A DNA stretch of 64,000 nucleotides, taken from the NCBI RefSeq assembly GCF_004564375.1, contig NZ_CP038267.1, positions 1,242,501 through 1,306,500 on the forward strand, written 5' to 3'. This document shows positions 43,282 to 52,512 of this stretch, one piece after another. Each line of letters begins with the position of its first letter. Within the stretch, counting starts at the first letter, position 1. The DNA comes from Nocardioides euryhalodurans. GTDB lineage: Bacteria > Actinomycetota > Actinomycetes > Propionibacteriales > Nocardioidaceae. The translations under genes were made by a program, and so were the position numbers. The notes under the pieces are model-generated. The model was not told where the DNA came from. It saw nothing but the letters and a program-made list of their open reading frames with translations, and did not search any database.

Positions 43282-46263
43282 TCAGCGGCCGCTCCCGGTG
43301 CCCTCCGTGGCGCCACCGCCTCCGGCCCGGCCCTCGTCGTAGAGGGTGACGGCCTCGGACACGAACCGCTGCGCCCGCGCCTGCTGCCGGGCGGCCTCCA
43401 CCGGGTCGCCCGCGCGGTACGCCGCGTCAGCAGCGTCGAAGGCTGCCTGGGCCTGCCGCAGCAGGCTGGCGATCTGCTCCTCGCGGGTCTGGTTGTCCGG
43501 CGGGTCCTGCTGGCCGCCGCCCTCGCCGGGTGGCTCCTCGGGCAGCGGGTCGGCACCCTCGTCCACGTCGACGCCGAGCACGTCGGCCAGCGCCTCGACC
43601 AGCGAGTCGCCGATCCCGACGCTGTCCCCGTAGGAGACGATCACGAACTGCAGGATCGGATAGCTGGCCTCGGACTCCTGCCGGACGGCGTACACCGGCT
43701 GGACGTACATCAGGCCCTCGTTGACCGGCATCGTCAGCAGGTTGCCGAACGTCGGATCGATCTCGCCGAGGTTGAAGGCCTGCAGCTCACGTCGGACGTT
43801 GTCGCTGTTGGCCATCTCGTTCGCGATCAGGCCCGGGCCCGGCGTCTGCTCGTTCGGCAGCTGCAGGGCACGCATCCGGCCGTAGTCGTCCGAGGTCGCG
43901 TCGGAGTTGACCGACACGAAGGCCGCCAGGTTGTTCTTCTGGTACGGCGTGAAGACCGACGTCAGCGACCAGGTCTCGTCACCGGGGATGGTCGGGTCGT
44001 CCACGAAGAGCCGGTAGGGCGGCTGGTACGTCGGCGCGCTGGCGTACGGGTCCTCGGGCACCTCCCACCGGTCGTTGTTCTGGTAGAACTCGCCCGGGTC
44101 GGTGACGTGGTAGCGCGCGAACTGGTAGCGCTGCACCTTGAAGAGGTCCTCGGGGTAGCGCAGGTGCTCCATGAGCTCCTCGGAGATCTCGCTCTTCTCC
44201 AGGACGGTCCCCGGGAAGGCCTCGCTCCACGCCTTGAGGAGCGGGTCCTCCTCGTCCCACTCGTAGAGCCTGACCGTCCCGTCGTAGGCGTCGACGGTCG
44301 CCTTGACCGCGTTGCGCATGTAGTTGACCTCGTCGGTCGGCAGCGTGCCGAAGACGTTGTCCGGCGCGAGGGAGTCCTCGGTCATCGTCTCGAGCGACTC
44401 GGCCTGTGCCTGCGGGTAGCGGTCGGTGCTGGTGTAGCCGTCGAGGATCCACACGATCCGGCCGTCGATCACCGCCGGGTAGGCGTCGCTGTCCACGGTC
44501 AGCCACGGCGCCACCCGCTCGATCCGCTCCTGCGGGGTGCGGTGGTAGAGCACCCGGCTGTTCTCGTGGACGCGGCCGGAGAGCAGGAAGTTCGGCTCGC
44601 CGAAGCGGACCGCATACATCAGCTTGGAGAACACGTCGCCGACCGGCACCCCGCCCTCCCCGTCGTACGTCGTGGTCTGGCCCTCGTCGGTGCTGCCGGG
44701 GTTGCCGAGGTCGAGCTCGACGTCGCCTGCGTCCGAGCTGGGCTTGCCCACGACGGAGTAGCTGGGGCTCAGCTCGCCGTAGTAGACGCGCGACTCGTAG
44801 CCGTCCTCGAACAGGTCGGTCAGCGCCGTCTCGTCGGCCTGCTGCCCCTCTGCCCACTGCAGGTCGCTGGTCTCCTGGGTGTCGTCCTCGCCCCGCTGGT
44901 TGGCGTAGGCCGCGATCATCCCGTTGCCGTGCGTGTAGACGGTGTGGAGGTTGTTCCAGTTGCGGTCGCTCTCGTTGATGCCCGACTGGTCGAGCTCGCG
45001 GACGCCGAGCACGAGGGCGCGGTCGTCCCCGTCGAAGTCGTAGCGGTCGACGTCGAGCACGTCGGCCACGGAGTAGTAGGCCCTCACCTGCTGCACCTGC
45101 TCGAAGGTCTGGTTGACGACCTGCGGGTCCACCAGCGGCACCGACGAGGTCTGCGCCTCGAGGTCCGCCAGCTCGCCCGTTGCCGTGAGCTGTGGACTGA
45201 AGGGTTCGACCTCGATGTCCTCGAGGTCGTACGCCGCCCGCGTCGAGTCGATGTTCGCCTTGATGAACGGGGCCTCGCGGTCCGGCTCGCTCGGGTTGAC
45301 CCGGAACTGCTGCACGATCGCGGGCCAGATCATGCCGATCAGCACCGCGCTCAGCGCCAGCAGCGCCAGCCCGACGCCGGGCAGCATCCAGGTCCGCCGC
45401 CAGACGTTGAGGAACAGCAGGATGGCGCAGATGACCGCGATCCCCATCAGGATGTTCTTGCCCGGCAGCACCGCTTCCTTGTCGGTGTAGGTCATGCCGG
45501 TGATCAGCTGGCCGGAGTCGGTAACGAGGTCGAACCGGTCCAGCCAGTAGTCGGCGGCCTTGGCCAGCACGAAGATCCCGAGCATCACCGAGAGCTGCAC
45601 CTGCGCCGCGCCACTGACCCGGTCGTGGCGGGTCTGCAGCTGGATGCCGCCGTAGAGGTAGTGGACCAGCGCCGCCATCAGCAGCCCGACGATGGCGAAG
45701 GCCATCAGCGAGTCGACGAGGTAGTGCAGCCACGGCAGGTCGAAGACGTAGAAGCCGATGTCCTGCTTGAAGTACTTGTCCTCGCTGCCGAACTCGCCGC
45801 CGTTGCGCCAGAGCATGAACTGCCGCCACTGGCCCGAGGCCGACGTACCGGCGAAGAGGCCCAGCAGCAGCGAGGTCCCGACCAGCAGCCACACCCGGAT
45901 CGGGGTCACCGCCTGGCGGTAGCGGTCGAGACCGGTCTGCTCGGGGGACGGCATCCGGAAGAGCGGCCGGAAGCGGTAGGCGAGGGCCATGTTGACGCCG
46001 ACGAAGGCGGCCATCAGCAGCGCGAAGAAGGTGAACAGCCCGACCCGGGTCCAGATCAGGGTGGTGAAGACCTTCTCGAAGCCCACCTCGTCGAACCAGC
46101 GCTTGTCGGTCCAGAAGGCGGAGAAGGTCGTGAGCGCGAAGAAGCCGACGATCAGCACCCCGGCCGTGATCAGCAGCGCCCGCGAGCGGCGCGGCGCCAC
46201 GTCTGCCTGGGGGCGCTGGGCCGCTCGGCCCTTCTCGTCGCCCTCGTCGAACACGTCGCTCAC
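43282..46263 (-). CDS. UPF0182 family membrane protein
   Basis: A 993-residue protein with a GTG start overlapping the PPA1309 stop (GTGA). About seven membrane helices in the first ~330 residues (ALLITAGVLIVGFFALTTF first) are followed by a large soluble extracytoplasmic domain and a Gln/Ala-rich helical tail. Length and plan match UPF0182, a widespread actinobacterial family of unknown function (Rv3193c homologue by context). It is the first chromosomal protein gene right of the element. Confidence 0.92.
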   Translation of the reverse strand: MSDVFDEGDEKGRAAQRPQADVAPRRSRALLITAGVLIVGFFALTTFSAFWTDKRWFDEVGFEKVFTTLIWTRVGLFTFFALLMAAFVGVNMALAYRFRPLFRMPSPEQTGLDRYRQAVTPIRVWLLVGTSLLLGLFAGTSASGQWRQFMLWRNGGEFGSEDKYFKQDIGFYVFDLPWLHYLVDSLMAFAIVGLLMAALVHYLYGGIQLQTRHDRVSGAAQVQLSVMLGIFVLAKAADYWLDRFDLVTDSGQLITGMTYTDKEAVLPGKNILMGIAVICAILLFLNVWRRTWMLPGVGLALLALSAVLIGMIWPAIVQQFRVNPSEPDREAPFIKANIDSTRAAYDLEDIEVEPFSPQLTATGELADLEAQTSSVPLVDPQVVNQTFEQVQQVRAYYSVADVLDVDRYDFDGDDRALVLGVRELDQSGINESDRNWNNLHTVYTHGNGMIAAYANQRGEDDTQETSDLQWAEGQQADETALTDLFEDGYESRVYYGELSPSYSVVGKPSSDAGDVELDLGNPGSTDEGQTTTYDGEGGVPVGDVFSKLMYAVRFGEPNFLLSGRVHENSRVLYHRTPQERIERVAPWLTVDSDAYPAVIDGRIVWILDGYTSTDRYPQAQAESLETMTEDSLAPDNVFGTLPTDEVNYMRNAVKATVDAYDGTVRLYEWDEEDPLLKAWSEAFPGTVLEKSEISEELMEHLRYPEDLFKVQRYQFARYHVTDPGEFYQNNDRWEVPEDPYASAPTYQPPYRLFVDDPTIPGDETWSLTSVFTPYQKNNLAAFVSVNSDATSDDYGRMRALQLPNEQTPGPGLIANEMANSDNVRRELQAFNLGEIDPTFGNLLTMPVNEGLMYVQPVYAVRQESEASYPILQFVIVSYGDSVGIGDSLVEALADVLGVDVDEGADPLPEEPPGEGGGQQDPPDNQTREEQIASLLRQAQAAFDAADAAYRAGDPVEAARQQARAQRFVSEAVTLYDEGRAGGGGATEGTGSGR

Positions 46264-46802
46264 TGGTCCTCCTCCAGGGTCGCCCGCAGCAGCTGCAGCA
46301 GGGCAGGCACCATGTCGACGCCGGCCACGACGGACTGGTCGTCGTCGTGGGCCCGCAGTCGCAGTGCACAGTACGTCGATCCGGCGCGGGTGGCTCCGGC
46401 CACGATCCGCACCTCTTGCCGCTCGGGATGCTCCCGGGCGAAGCGTTCGGCCTCGGCCGCGTCGTCGGGGATCCGCGCGTCGGCGTCCGGTGGCAGCACC
46501 AACCGCTCGACGACGGCGGCGCAGCCGTAGACCCCGTCGGGCCAGACGATCGTCTCGAGCACCTGCTCCAGCGGCTGGTCGGGGCGCAGCTGGTCCTGCT
46601 CGACCGGCGTCAACGACCCGGCCTCGGCGGCGTCGTCGAGTCCCATCGCCCGGGCCAGGTCGGGCTCGTGGGCGACGATCCTGGCGGTCTCGACCAGGGC
46701 GTAGAGCTGCGCGGGCTGGTCCCAGCCGTTGCCGGACACGTGCCCCTCGATCTCGAGCACGGCCGCCGCCAGGGCCGGGTCCACGTCCAGGTCGTCAGCC
46801 AC
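46260..46802 (-). CDS. PPA1309-like family protein
   Basis: A 180-residue acidic protein. The GTG at 46802 (VADDLDVDPALAAAVLEIEG) overlaps the ylbL-like gene stop by 8 bases and is preferred to upstream codons. It contains LETIVWPDGVYGCAAVVERLVLPP and GSTYCALRLRAHDDD (named by motifs). It always sits, by known synteny, between YlbL-like and UPF0182 genes in actinobacteria, as it does here. Function unknown; no signal peptide, so cytoplasmic. Confidence 0.85.
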   Translation of the reverse strand: MADDLDVDPALAAAVLEIEGHVSGNGWDQPAQLYALVETARIVAHEPDLARAMGLDDAAEAGSLTPVEQDQLRPDQPLEQVLETIVWPDGVYGCAAVVERLVLPPDADARIPDDAAEAERFAREHPERQEVRIVAGATRAGSTYCALRLRAHDDDQSVVAGVDMVPALLQLLRATLEEDQ

Positions 46803-47856
46803 GGGCACTCCCCGTCTCGTCGGTGCACTCCGGGAGCTCGGCGTCCCGGTCGGCCGTCCAGGCCTCGATGGCGTCGACCGCGTCGGACATGGTCTCGGCG
46901 CGGACCAGCCGCATGTCGCCGTTGGGCGCGTCCAGGGCGTCGGCGCAGTTGTCGGGTGGCACCAGGAACAGCAGCGCCCCGTCGTCACGGGCGGCTGCGA
47001 TCTTCTGGTCGACCCCCCCGATCGGGCCGACGCTGCCGTCGGGCTGGATGGTGCCGGTGCCGGCCACGATCTCGCCGCCGGTGAGCGAACCCTCGGTCAG
47101 CGTGTCGTAGATCGCGAGCGAGAACATCAGGCCGGCGCTGGGTCCGCCGATGTCGGGGTCGATGCCCACCTCGACGTCGAAGGGGAAGTCGAAGTCGGTC
47201 GTCATCTCGATCCCGATGCGGGGGTAGCCGTCGATCACCTCCCGATCGACGGAGGCGGTGCGTACCTCGCCGTCGCGCTCGTAGCGGACCTCCACCGGCT
47301 CGCCGTCGGGGGTGGAGCTGACCGCCTCCCCGATCGCGGTGGTCGTCGACACGTCGTCGCCGTTGACGGCCAGGATCCGGTCGCCCTTGCGCATCACGCC
47401 CACGCTGGGCGAGTCGGGGGTGACGCGCGCGACGACGGGTGTCTGCACGTCGTAGCCGAGCTTGGTGAGCGCCACCGCGATCGCGGTGTCCTGGGAGGAG
47501 GCCATCTCGGCCGCGCCCTCCTCCCGGCTCGACTCGTCGGTGTCCTCGGGGGTGTAGACCGAGTCGTAGGGATAGACCGCGGCATCGGGGTCGAGCCAGG
47601 CGCCCATCAGCTCGAAGAGGTTGACGTCGGTGTCGGGCTGGGTCACGAACACGGTGGTGAAGCGGAGCTGTCCCTCGTCGCGGAAGGCCTCGGTCCCGGA
47701 GACCTGGATGACCTCCTTGCCGCCCTCCTTGCCCAGCACGTCGATCGTGAACCCCGGGCTGTAGGTGACGTACGGGAGCGGAGCCAGCAGGGCAGCGACC
47801 CACAGCGCGACCAGCAACGGCACGGCCAACAGGCCGGCGAGGGTGCGCTGGGTCAT
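46795..47856 (-). CDS. YlbL-like PDZ / Lon-type protease
   Basis: A 353-residue membrane-anchored protein: N-terminal helix (about 5-28), PDZ domain (about 140-205, GVMRKGDRILAVNGDDVST) and a Lon-type S16 proteolytic domain with the Ser-Lys dyad (S240 in GGPSAGLM, K285 in GGVDQKI). Extracytoplasmic topology is expected. Homologue of B. subtilis YlbL and Rv3194c. It heads the three-gene minus-strand operon with the PPA1309 and UPF0182 genes. Confidence 0.92.
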   Translation of the reverse strand: MTQRTLAGLLAVPLLVALWVAALLAPLPYVTYSPGFTIDVLGKEGGKEVIQVSGTEAFRDEGQLRFTTVFVTQPDTDVNLFELMGAWLDPDAAVYPYDSVYTPEDTDESSREEGAAEMASSQDTAIAVALTKLGYDVQTPVVARVTPDSPSVGVMRKGDRILAVNGDDVSTTTAIGEAVSSTPDGEPVEVRYERDGEVRTASVDREVIDGYPRIGIEMTTDFDFPFDVEVGIDPDIGGPSAGLMFSLAIYDTLTEGSLTGGEIVAGTGTIQPDGSVGPIGGVDQKIAAARDDGALLFLVPPDNCADALDAPNGDMRLVRAETMSDAVDAIEAWTADRDAELPECTDETGSARG

Positions 47857-47883
47857 GGCGCCAAGCCTCTCACCCGGGGGAAA

Positions 47884-48150
47884 TCAGGCGCTGCGGCGGG
47901 TGCGAGCCGGATCCGGCTGCTGCGCGCGCGAGGGACGTACGGCGATCCCGGTGCTGCGGTCACGAGGTGCGGTCGGTCGCTCGCGACCGGCGGCGGCGTG
48001 GTCGCGCTGCATGGCCGCGGCGAGCCGCGCCACGGCGACGTCGCGGTCGACCTCACCCCGGCCCTCGCGGCCGAGCCAGGCGACCCAGAGCATCGCCACG
48101 ACCGTGACCACGGCCGACGGCACCAGCCAGAGCAGGATCTCCACGGGCAC
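47884..48150 (-). CDS. Small single-pass membrane protein
   Basis: An 88-residue protein with one N-terminal membrane helix (VEILLWLVPSAVVTVVAMLWVAWL) followed by a charged cytoplasmic tail ending RTRRSA. It is just upstream of the YlbL-like gene on the same strand, so probably in its operon. Not assigned to a family. Confidence 0.7.
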   Translation of the reverse strand: MPVEILLWLVPSAVVTVVAMLWVAWLGREGRGEVDRDVAVARLAAAMQRDHAAAGRERPTAPRDRSTGIAVRPSRAQQPDPARTRRSA

Positions 48151-48180
48151 GAGCGTAGGCGCGTGAGGGGCCCCACCGCG

Positions 48181-48633
48181 TCAGGGCGCGCCGACCCACT
48201 CCTCCGTGCCGTCGCCGAACCGCTGGTGCTTCCAGATCGGCACCTCGGCCTTGAGGGTGTCGATGAGGGCGCGGGAGGCGGTGAACGCCTCGCCGCGGTG
48301 GGCCGCCGTGGTGGCGACGACCACGGCGATGTCGCCGATCGCGAGCGACCCGACCCGGTGGACCGCGGCGACCCCGGTGACGTCGTACTGCTCGGCGACC
48401 CGGCGGCACACGGCGTGGAGCCGCTCGCTCGCCGTCGGGTGGGCGGAGTAGTCGAGGCCGTCGACCGCCTTGCCCCCGTCGTGGTCGCGGACCCTGCCGA
48501 CGAACAGCGTCAGCCCCCCGGAGGCGTCGTCGTCGAGCGCGTCGACGACCTCGGTGACGTCGAGCGGCGTCTCGCGCAGGTCGACCAGGCGGATCACGGA
48601 CCCCGTGGCGGGGCCGGTCTGGGCGTCGGTCAC
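48181..48633 (-). CDS. moaE: Molybdopterin synthase catalytic subunit MoaE
   Basis: A 150-residue protein. Typical MoaE features: LFVGRVRDHDGG in the N-terminal sheet, VHRVGSLAIGDIAVVVAT, and the C-terminal catalytic lysine block LKAEVPIWKHQRFGDG-TEEWVGAP. MoaE transfers sulfur to precursor Z with MoaD to make molybdopterin. No MoaD or other moa gene adjoins it here, so its partners are elsewhere. Confidence 0.93.
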   Translation of the reverse strand: MTDAQTGPATGSVIRLVDLRETPLDVTEVVDALDDDASGGLTLFVGRVRDHDGGKAVDGLDYSAHPTASERLHAVCRRVAEQYDVTGVAAVHRVGSLAIGDIAVVVATTAAHRGEAFTASRALIDTLKAEVPIWKHQRFGDGTEEWVGAP

Positions 48634-48754
48634 AGGTCGACCCTAGCCCGGCCGACGGGGCACGACGCCGGTTGCCCGATCCGCGTACCGTGGACACCAT
48701 GAACTCACCCCATTCGAATGCTCGCTGCGCTCCACTTCGAACAGGGACCCCGAG

Positions 48755-50068
48755 ATGAGCAACGACCCCGACGACGGCCAGAACCCCTTCAAGGGAACGC
48801 CGTTCGAGCAGTTCTTCGGCGGCGGCGGGGGCGGGACCCCCGACCTGAGCCAGCTCTTCAGCCAGCTGCAGGCCATGATGCAGCCGTACGACGGACCCCT
48901 CAACTGGGACGTCGCGCTCGACATGGCCCGCAAGCAGGCGGCCTCGGAGGCCGACCCGACGCCGACCCAGAAGCAGCGCGACGCCGTCGCCGACGCGCTC
49001 CGGCTGGCCGACCACTGGCTTGACGGGGCCACCGACTTCCCCTCCGGCGTGACCTCGTCCGTGGCCTGGAGCCGCGCCGAGTGGATCGTCGGCACCACCG
49101 ACGTGTGGAAGGGACTGGTCGAGCCGATCGCGGCCTCCTCAGTCAACGCCCTCTCCTCCGCGCTCCCCGAGCAGGCCCAGGGCATGGGCGGCCCGCTGAT
49201 CGGGATGCTCCAGAAGGCCGTCGGCGCGATGCTCGCCTCCCAGATCGGCTCCGGTCTGGGGGCGCTCGCCGGCGAGGTGCTGACCGGGTCCGACATCGGC
49301 CTGCCCCTGACCGAGCCCGGCAAGGCCGCGCTGGTCCCGGTCAACGTCGCCGCGTTCGCCGAGGGGCTCGACGTGACCGAGGACGACGTGCTCCTCTACC
49401 TCGCGCTGCGCGAGGCGGCCCACCAGCGCCTCTTCGCCCACGTCCCGTGGCTGCGCGAGCACCTGATCGGCGCGGTCACCGACTACGCGCGCGGGCTGGA
49501 GATCAACACCGCCAACCTGCAGTCCTCGATCGAGGAGCAGATGCGCGGCCTCGACCCGTCCAACCCCGAGGCGCTGCAGCGGATGATGGAGGGCGGCATG
49601 TTCGAGCTGGACCAGACGCCCGAGCAGCAGGCGGCTCTGCAGCGGCTCGAGGTCACCCTCGCCCTCGTCGAGGGCTGGGTCGACGAGGTCGTCGGCCAGG
49701 CCGCCGGCGAGCGGATGCCCGCCGCCACCAGGCTCCAGGAGGCCGTACGCCGTCGCCGGGCGTCGGGCGGTCCCGCCGAGCAGACCTTCGCGTCGCTGGT
49801 GGGCCTCGAGCTGCGGCCGCGCCGACTGCGTGACGCCTCCGTCCTGTGGGGGTCGCTGCGGACCCGGCAGGGTGCCGAGGCGCGCGACGGTGTCTGGATG
49901 AGCCCCCACCTGCTGCCGACCGACGCGGACCTCGACGACCCGCTCGGCTTCCGCGAGGACGCCGCCGCGCCCGAGGAGCTCAGCGACGAGGAGTTCGAGG
50001 CCGGTCTGCGCGGACTGCTCGACGGTGAGCAGGGCGAGCCCGGCGACGGTCGGCCGACCGGGGAGTGA
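48755..50068 (+). CDS. Zinc-dependent metalloprotease-like hydrolase (actinobacterial Rv3195-type)
   Basis: A 437-residue protein. The N-terminus FKGTPFEQFFGGGGGG is followed by a long helical domain with LREAAHQRLFAHVPWLREHL (His and Glu placed for metal binding) and, later, PSNPEALQRMMEGG. The family is annotated as zinc-dependent metalloprotease or F420-associated hydrolase; biochemical proof is limited. It is divergent from moaE and overlaps the next NUDIX gene by 4 bases. Confidence 0.85.
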   Translation: MSNDPDDGQNPFKGTPFEQFFGGGGGGTPDLSQLFSQLQAMMQPYDGPLNWDVALDMARKQAASEADPTPTQKQRDAVADALRLADHWLDGATDFPSGVTSSVAWSRAEWIVGTTDVWKGLVEPIAASSVNALSSALPEQAQGMGGPLIGMLQKAVGAMLASQIGSGLGALAGEVLTGSDIGLPLTEPGKAALVPVNVAAFAEGLDVTEDDVLLYLALREAAHQRLFAHVPWLREHLIGAVTDYARGLEINTANLQSSIEEQMRGLDPSNPEALQRMMEGGMFELDQTPEQQAALQRLEVTLALVEGWVDEVVGQAAGERMPAATRLQEAVRRRRASGGPAEQTFASLVGLELRPRRLRDASVLWGSLRTRQGAEARDGVWMSPHLLPTDADLDDPLGFREDAAAPEELSDEEFEAGLRGLLDGEQGEPGDGRPTGE

Positions 50069-50676
50069 CCGCCGAGCTCCACGCCGACGCCCTGGCCACC
50101 CTGCGGGCCTGGACGCCGCCGTCCGCGCCGCAGGCACGCCTGCGCGACCGCTACGTCACCCACCTCACCGACCGACCGGACGGCATGGAGCGCGACTGTC
50201 GGCCCGACCACCTCACCGCCAGCACCCTCGTGCTGTCGACCGACGGCCGGCTGGTGCTGCTGACGCTGCACGCCAAGGCCGGGCAGTGGTTCCAGTTCGG
50301 GGGGCACTGCGAGCCCGCGGACCGCACGCTCCTGGGTGCCGCCCGGCGCGAGGCGGTCGAGGAGTCCGGGATCGCCGACCTGGCGCTCGACCCGGTGCCG
50401 CTGCGGCTCGACGAGCACGCCGTCCCGTTCTGCGGTGACGGCGGGGACGTGCACCACCTCGACGTGTGGTTCCTCGCGGTGGCCCCCGCCAGTGCCGAGC
50501 ATGCCGTGAGCGACGAGTCGCTCGACGTCCGTTGGTGGCCGGTGGACGGGATCCCGGGTGAGGGGCACGCGTGGGACGAGGCGATCGCGCTCGCCCACGC
50601 CCGGCTCCGGGTTCAGTCGACGTCGCCGCCGGGTGGCGGGTCCAGCCGCGCCGCGGCCGACCAGCCCAGCAGGTAG
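50065..50676 (+). CDS. NUDIX hydrolase
   Basis: A 203-residue protein with a GTG start. The Nudix box GGHCEPADRTLLGAARREAVEESGI (residues about 75-100; the usual first Glu after Gly is shifted) binds metal and the diphosphate substrate. LVLLTLHAKAGQWFQFGG precedes it. It overlaps the metalloprotease stop (GTGA). Its C-terminal 64 bases overlap the convergent YgjP-like gene. Substrate unknown. Confidence 0.87.
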   Translation: MTAELHADALATLRAWTPPSAPQARLRDRYVTHLTDRPDGMERDCRPDHLTASTLVLSTDGRLVLLTLHAKAGQWFQFGGHCEPADRTLLGAARREAVEESGIADLALDPVPLRLDEHAVPFCGDGGDVHHLDVWFLAVAPASAEHAVSDESLDVRWWPVDGIPGEGHAWDEAIALAHARLRVQSTSPPGGGSSRAAADQPSR

Positions 50677-51143
50677 CCCTTGGCCTTCTCGGCCTGCGGG
50701 TAGCGGTCGACCCAGGCCCAGAAGCGCGCGTCGTGCCCGGACTCCAGCAGGTGGGCGAGCTCGTGGACGAGGACGTAGTCGATCACCCAAGCCGGCATCC
50801 CCTGCAGCCGGGCCGACAGCCGGATGGTGCGGTCACCGGGCGTGCAGGAGCCCCAGCGGGACATCTGGTTGTCGACCCACCGGACCGACTCGGGCTCGGC
50901 CATGCCGCCGAGGTAGCGGTTGGAGAGCTCGTGGGCCCGTCGCACGAGGTCGTCGTCGCTGGGGCGGCGGCGCTTCTCCGAGCGCTCCAGCTTGGCGAGC
51001 ATCGTCGCGACCCACTCCCGCTCCTCGGCACGGGTCAGCGTCGCGGGGATCATCACCACGATCCGGTCGCCCTCGCGGTAGGCCGAGACCGTACGACGGC
51101 GCCGCTTGGACCGTCGCACCTCCACCTCGGGTCGGACCTCCAT
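50613..51143 (-). CDS. YgjP/M48-like metallopeptidase (SprT-like)
   Basis: A 176-residue protein with NQMSRWGSCTPGDRTIRLS (the W-G-S-C strand typical of YgjP-like domains) and zinc motif HELAH (127-131), followed by a third ligand His at about 137 (SGHDARFWAWV). The C-terminus overlaps the NUDIX gene, tail to tail. Such proteins are cytoplasmic zinc hydrolases of unclear substrate. Confidence 0.88.
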   Translation of the reverse strand: MEVRPEVEVRRSKRRRRTVSAYREGDRIVVMIPATLTRAEEREWVATMLAKLERSEKRRRPSDDDLVRRAHELSNRYLGGMAEPESVRWVDNQMSRWGSCTPGDRTIRLSARLQGMPAWVIDYVLVHELAHLLESGHDARFWAWVDRYPQAEKAKGYLLGWSAAARLDPPPGGDVD

Positions 51144-51152
51144 GGCCGAAAT

Positions 51153-52187
51153 CTAGCCGTTGGCCCAGGCCAGCAGCCGCTCCTGCGGCCAGGTGTTGAC
51201 GATCCGGTCGGGGTCGATGCCCGCCTCCTCGGCCCGCTCGCAGCCGTAGTCGAGCATGTCGAGCTGGCCGGGCGCATGCGAGTCGCTGTCGATCGAGAAG
51301 AGGCAACCGGTGTCACGGGCGAGCTCGAGCAGCCGGGTCGGCGGGTCGCGCCGCTCGGGACGGGAGTTGATCTCGACGGCGACGTCGTGCTCCACGCACG
51401 CCTCGAACACGGCACGGGCGTCGAAGTCGCTGCTCGGGCGGGTGCCGCGGTTGCCGGTGACCAGGCGTCCGGTGCAGTGACCCAGGACGTTGGTCCGGGG
51501 GTTGCGGATCGCCCCCACCATGCGGCGGGTCATCGCCGCGGACTCCATCCGGAGCTTGGAGTGGACGCTGGCGACCCGCACGTCGAGCCGGGCCAGCATC
51601 TCGTCGGTCTGGTCGAGCGACCCGTCGTCGAGGATGTCCACCTCGATCCCCTTGAGCAGCGTGAACGCCCCGCCGAGGTGGTCGTTGACGGCGTCGACGA
51701 CGTCGAGCTGGCGGGCCAGCCGTTCCGCGCTGAGCCCCCGCGCGACCTTCAGCCGGGGCGAGTGGTCGGTGAGGACGAGGTAGTCGTGGCCGAGCTCGAT
51801 GGCGGTGAAGGCCATCTCCTCGATCGGCGACCCACCGTCGGACCAGTCGGAGTGGCAGTGGAGGTCGCCCCGGAGCGCCGCGCGCAACGCCCGGCCGCCA
51901 GGGGCCAGCGGCCCGTCGTGCTCGGCCTCGAGCCTGGCGAGCCGCTCGGGCACCACACCCCGGACCGCGTCGGAGATCACGGCGCCCGTGCTCGGCCCGA
52001 TCCCGGCGAGCTCGGTGATGGTCCCCGACTCGACCCGGTCGGCGACCTCGTCGGCCGGCAGCGGCAGGATCGCCGCGGCGGCGGCCCGGAACGCCTCGAT
52101 CCGCCGCGTCTCCTCGCGCCCACGCTCCATCAGGAACGCGATCCGGCGCAGGGCGGCCACCGGACCGGCCGTGTAGGTCTCGCTCAC
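51153..52187 (-). CDS. PHP-domain phosphoesterase with helix-hairpin-helix N-terminus
   Basis: A 344-residue protein. Start GTG 52187 (VSETYTAG) follows GGACGGGAGCAGC; an upstream ATG at 52235 would add 16 residues. The N-terminal ~100 residues hold a helix-hairpin-helix (ITELAGIGPSTGAVI), like the polymerase X accessory part. The PHP domain has GDLHCHSDWSDG (H110, H112), LVLTDHS, GIEVDIL, SVHSK, GHCTGRL and SIDSDSHA, all metal-binding positions. It may be a DNA-end phosphatase or nuclease of the PolX family lacking the polymerase domain. Confidence 0.87.
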   Translation of the reverse strand: MSETYTAGPVAALRRIAFLMERGREETRRIEAFRAAAAAILPLPADEVADRVESGTITELAGIGPSTGAVISDAVRGVVPERLARLEAEHDGPLAPGGRALRAALRGDLHCHSDWSDGGSPIEEMAFTAIELGHDYLVLTDHSPRLKVARGLSAERLARQLDVVDAVNDHLGGAFTLLKGIEVDILDDGSLDQTDEMLARLDVRVASVHSKLRMESAAMTRRMVGAIRNPRTNVLGHCTGRLVTGNRGTRPSSDFDARAVFEACVEHDVAVEINSRPERRDPPTRLLELARDTGCLFSIDSDSHAPGQLDMLDYGCERAEEAGIDPDRIVNTWPQERLLAWANG

Positions 52188-52331
52188 GCTGCTCCCGTCC
52201 TCGACAATCTTTCGTCCACACCCGGTGGACACCATTGTGGCTGCTCAGCGGGGGTCGCGAGGGGCGGCGCTCCGGCTCTCCACAGCCTCCTCCCCCGCCT
52301 CTCCACGGGTACGCCACCTTCGCCCACACCC

Positions 52332-52352
52332 TTGTCCACAGGCTTGTCCACA
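52332..52352 (+). promoter_or_regulatory. Two tandem DnaA-box-like sites
   Basis: TTGTCCACA occurs twice, at 52332-52340 and 52344-52352, same orientation, 12 bases apart start to start. This is the high-GC actinobacterial DnaA box. A one-mismatch copy (TCGTCCACA) is at 52212-52220. They lie in the non-coding region upstream of the PHP gene. Confidence 0.5.
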
Positions 52353-52512
52353 GCAGGGGACGCCAGCCCGCCCGGATCCGTTGACCGGCGACCGACCGCT
52401 CTCCTAGCGTGGGGACCAGATGAGGCCCCGGGCCCGTCGACGCGACACGGGCAAGGGGAAGGCACGTGTCGTCGAGGCGGGCCAGGGGCCTCTTCTCATG
52501 CAGGACCGGGGC

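Noticed and set aside
43165..46530. Very long plus-strand open frame (1121 codons) opposite the UPF0182 gene
   Set aside because: Mirror of the minus-strand UPF0182 and PPA1309 genes in GC-rich DNA; low-complexity Arg/Val/Leu composition, crosses the tRNA boundary.
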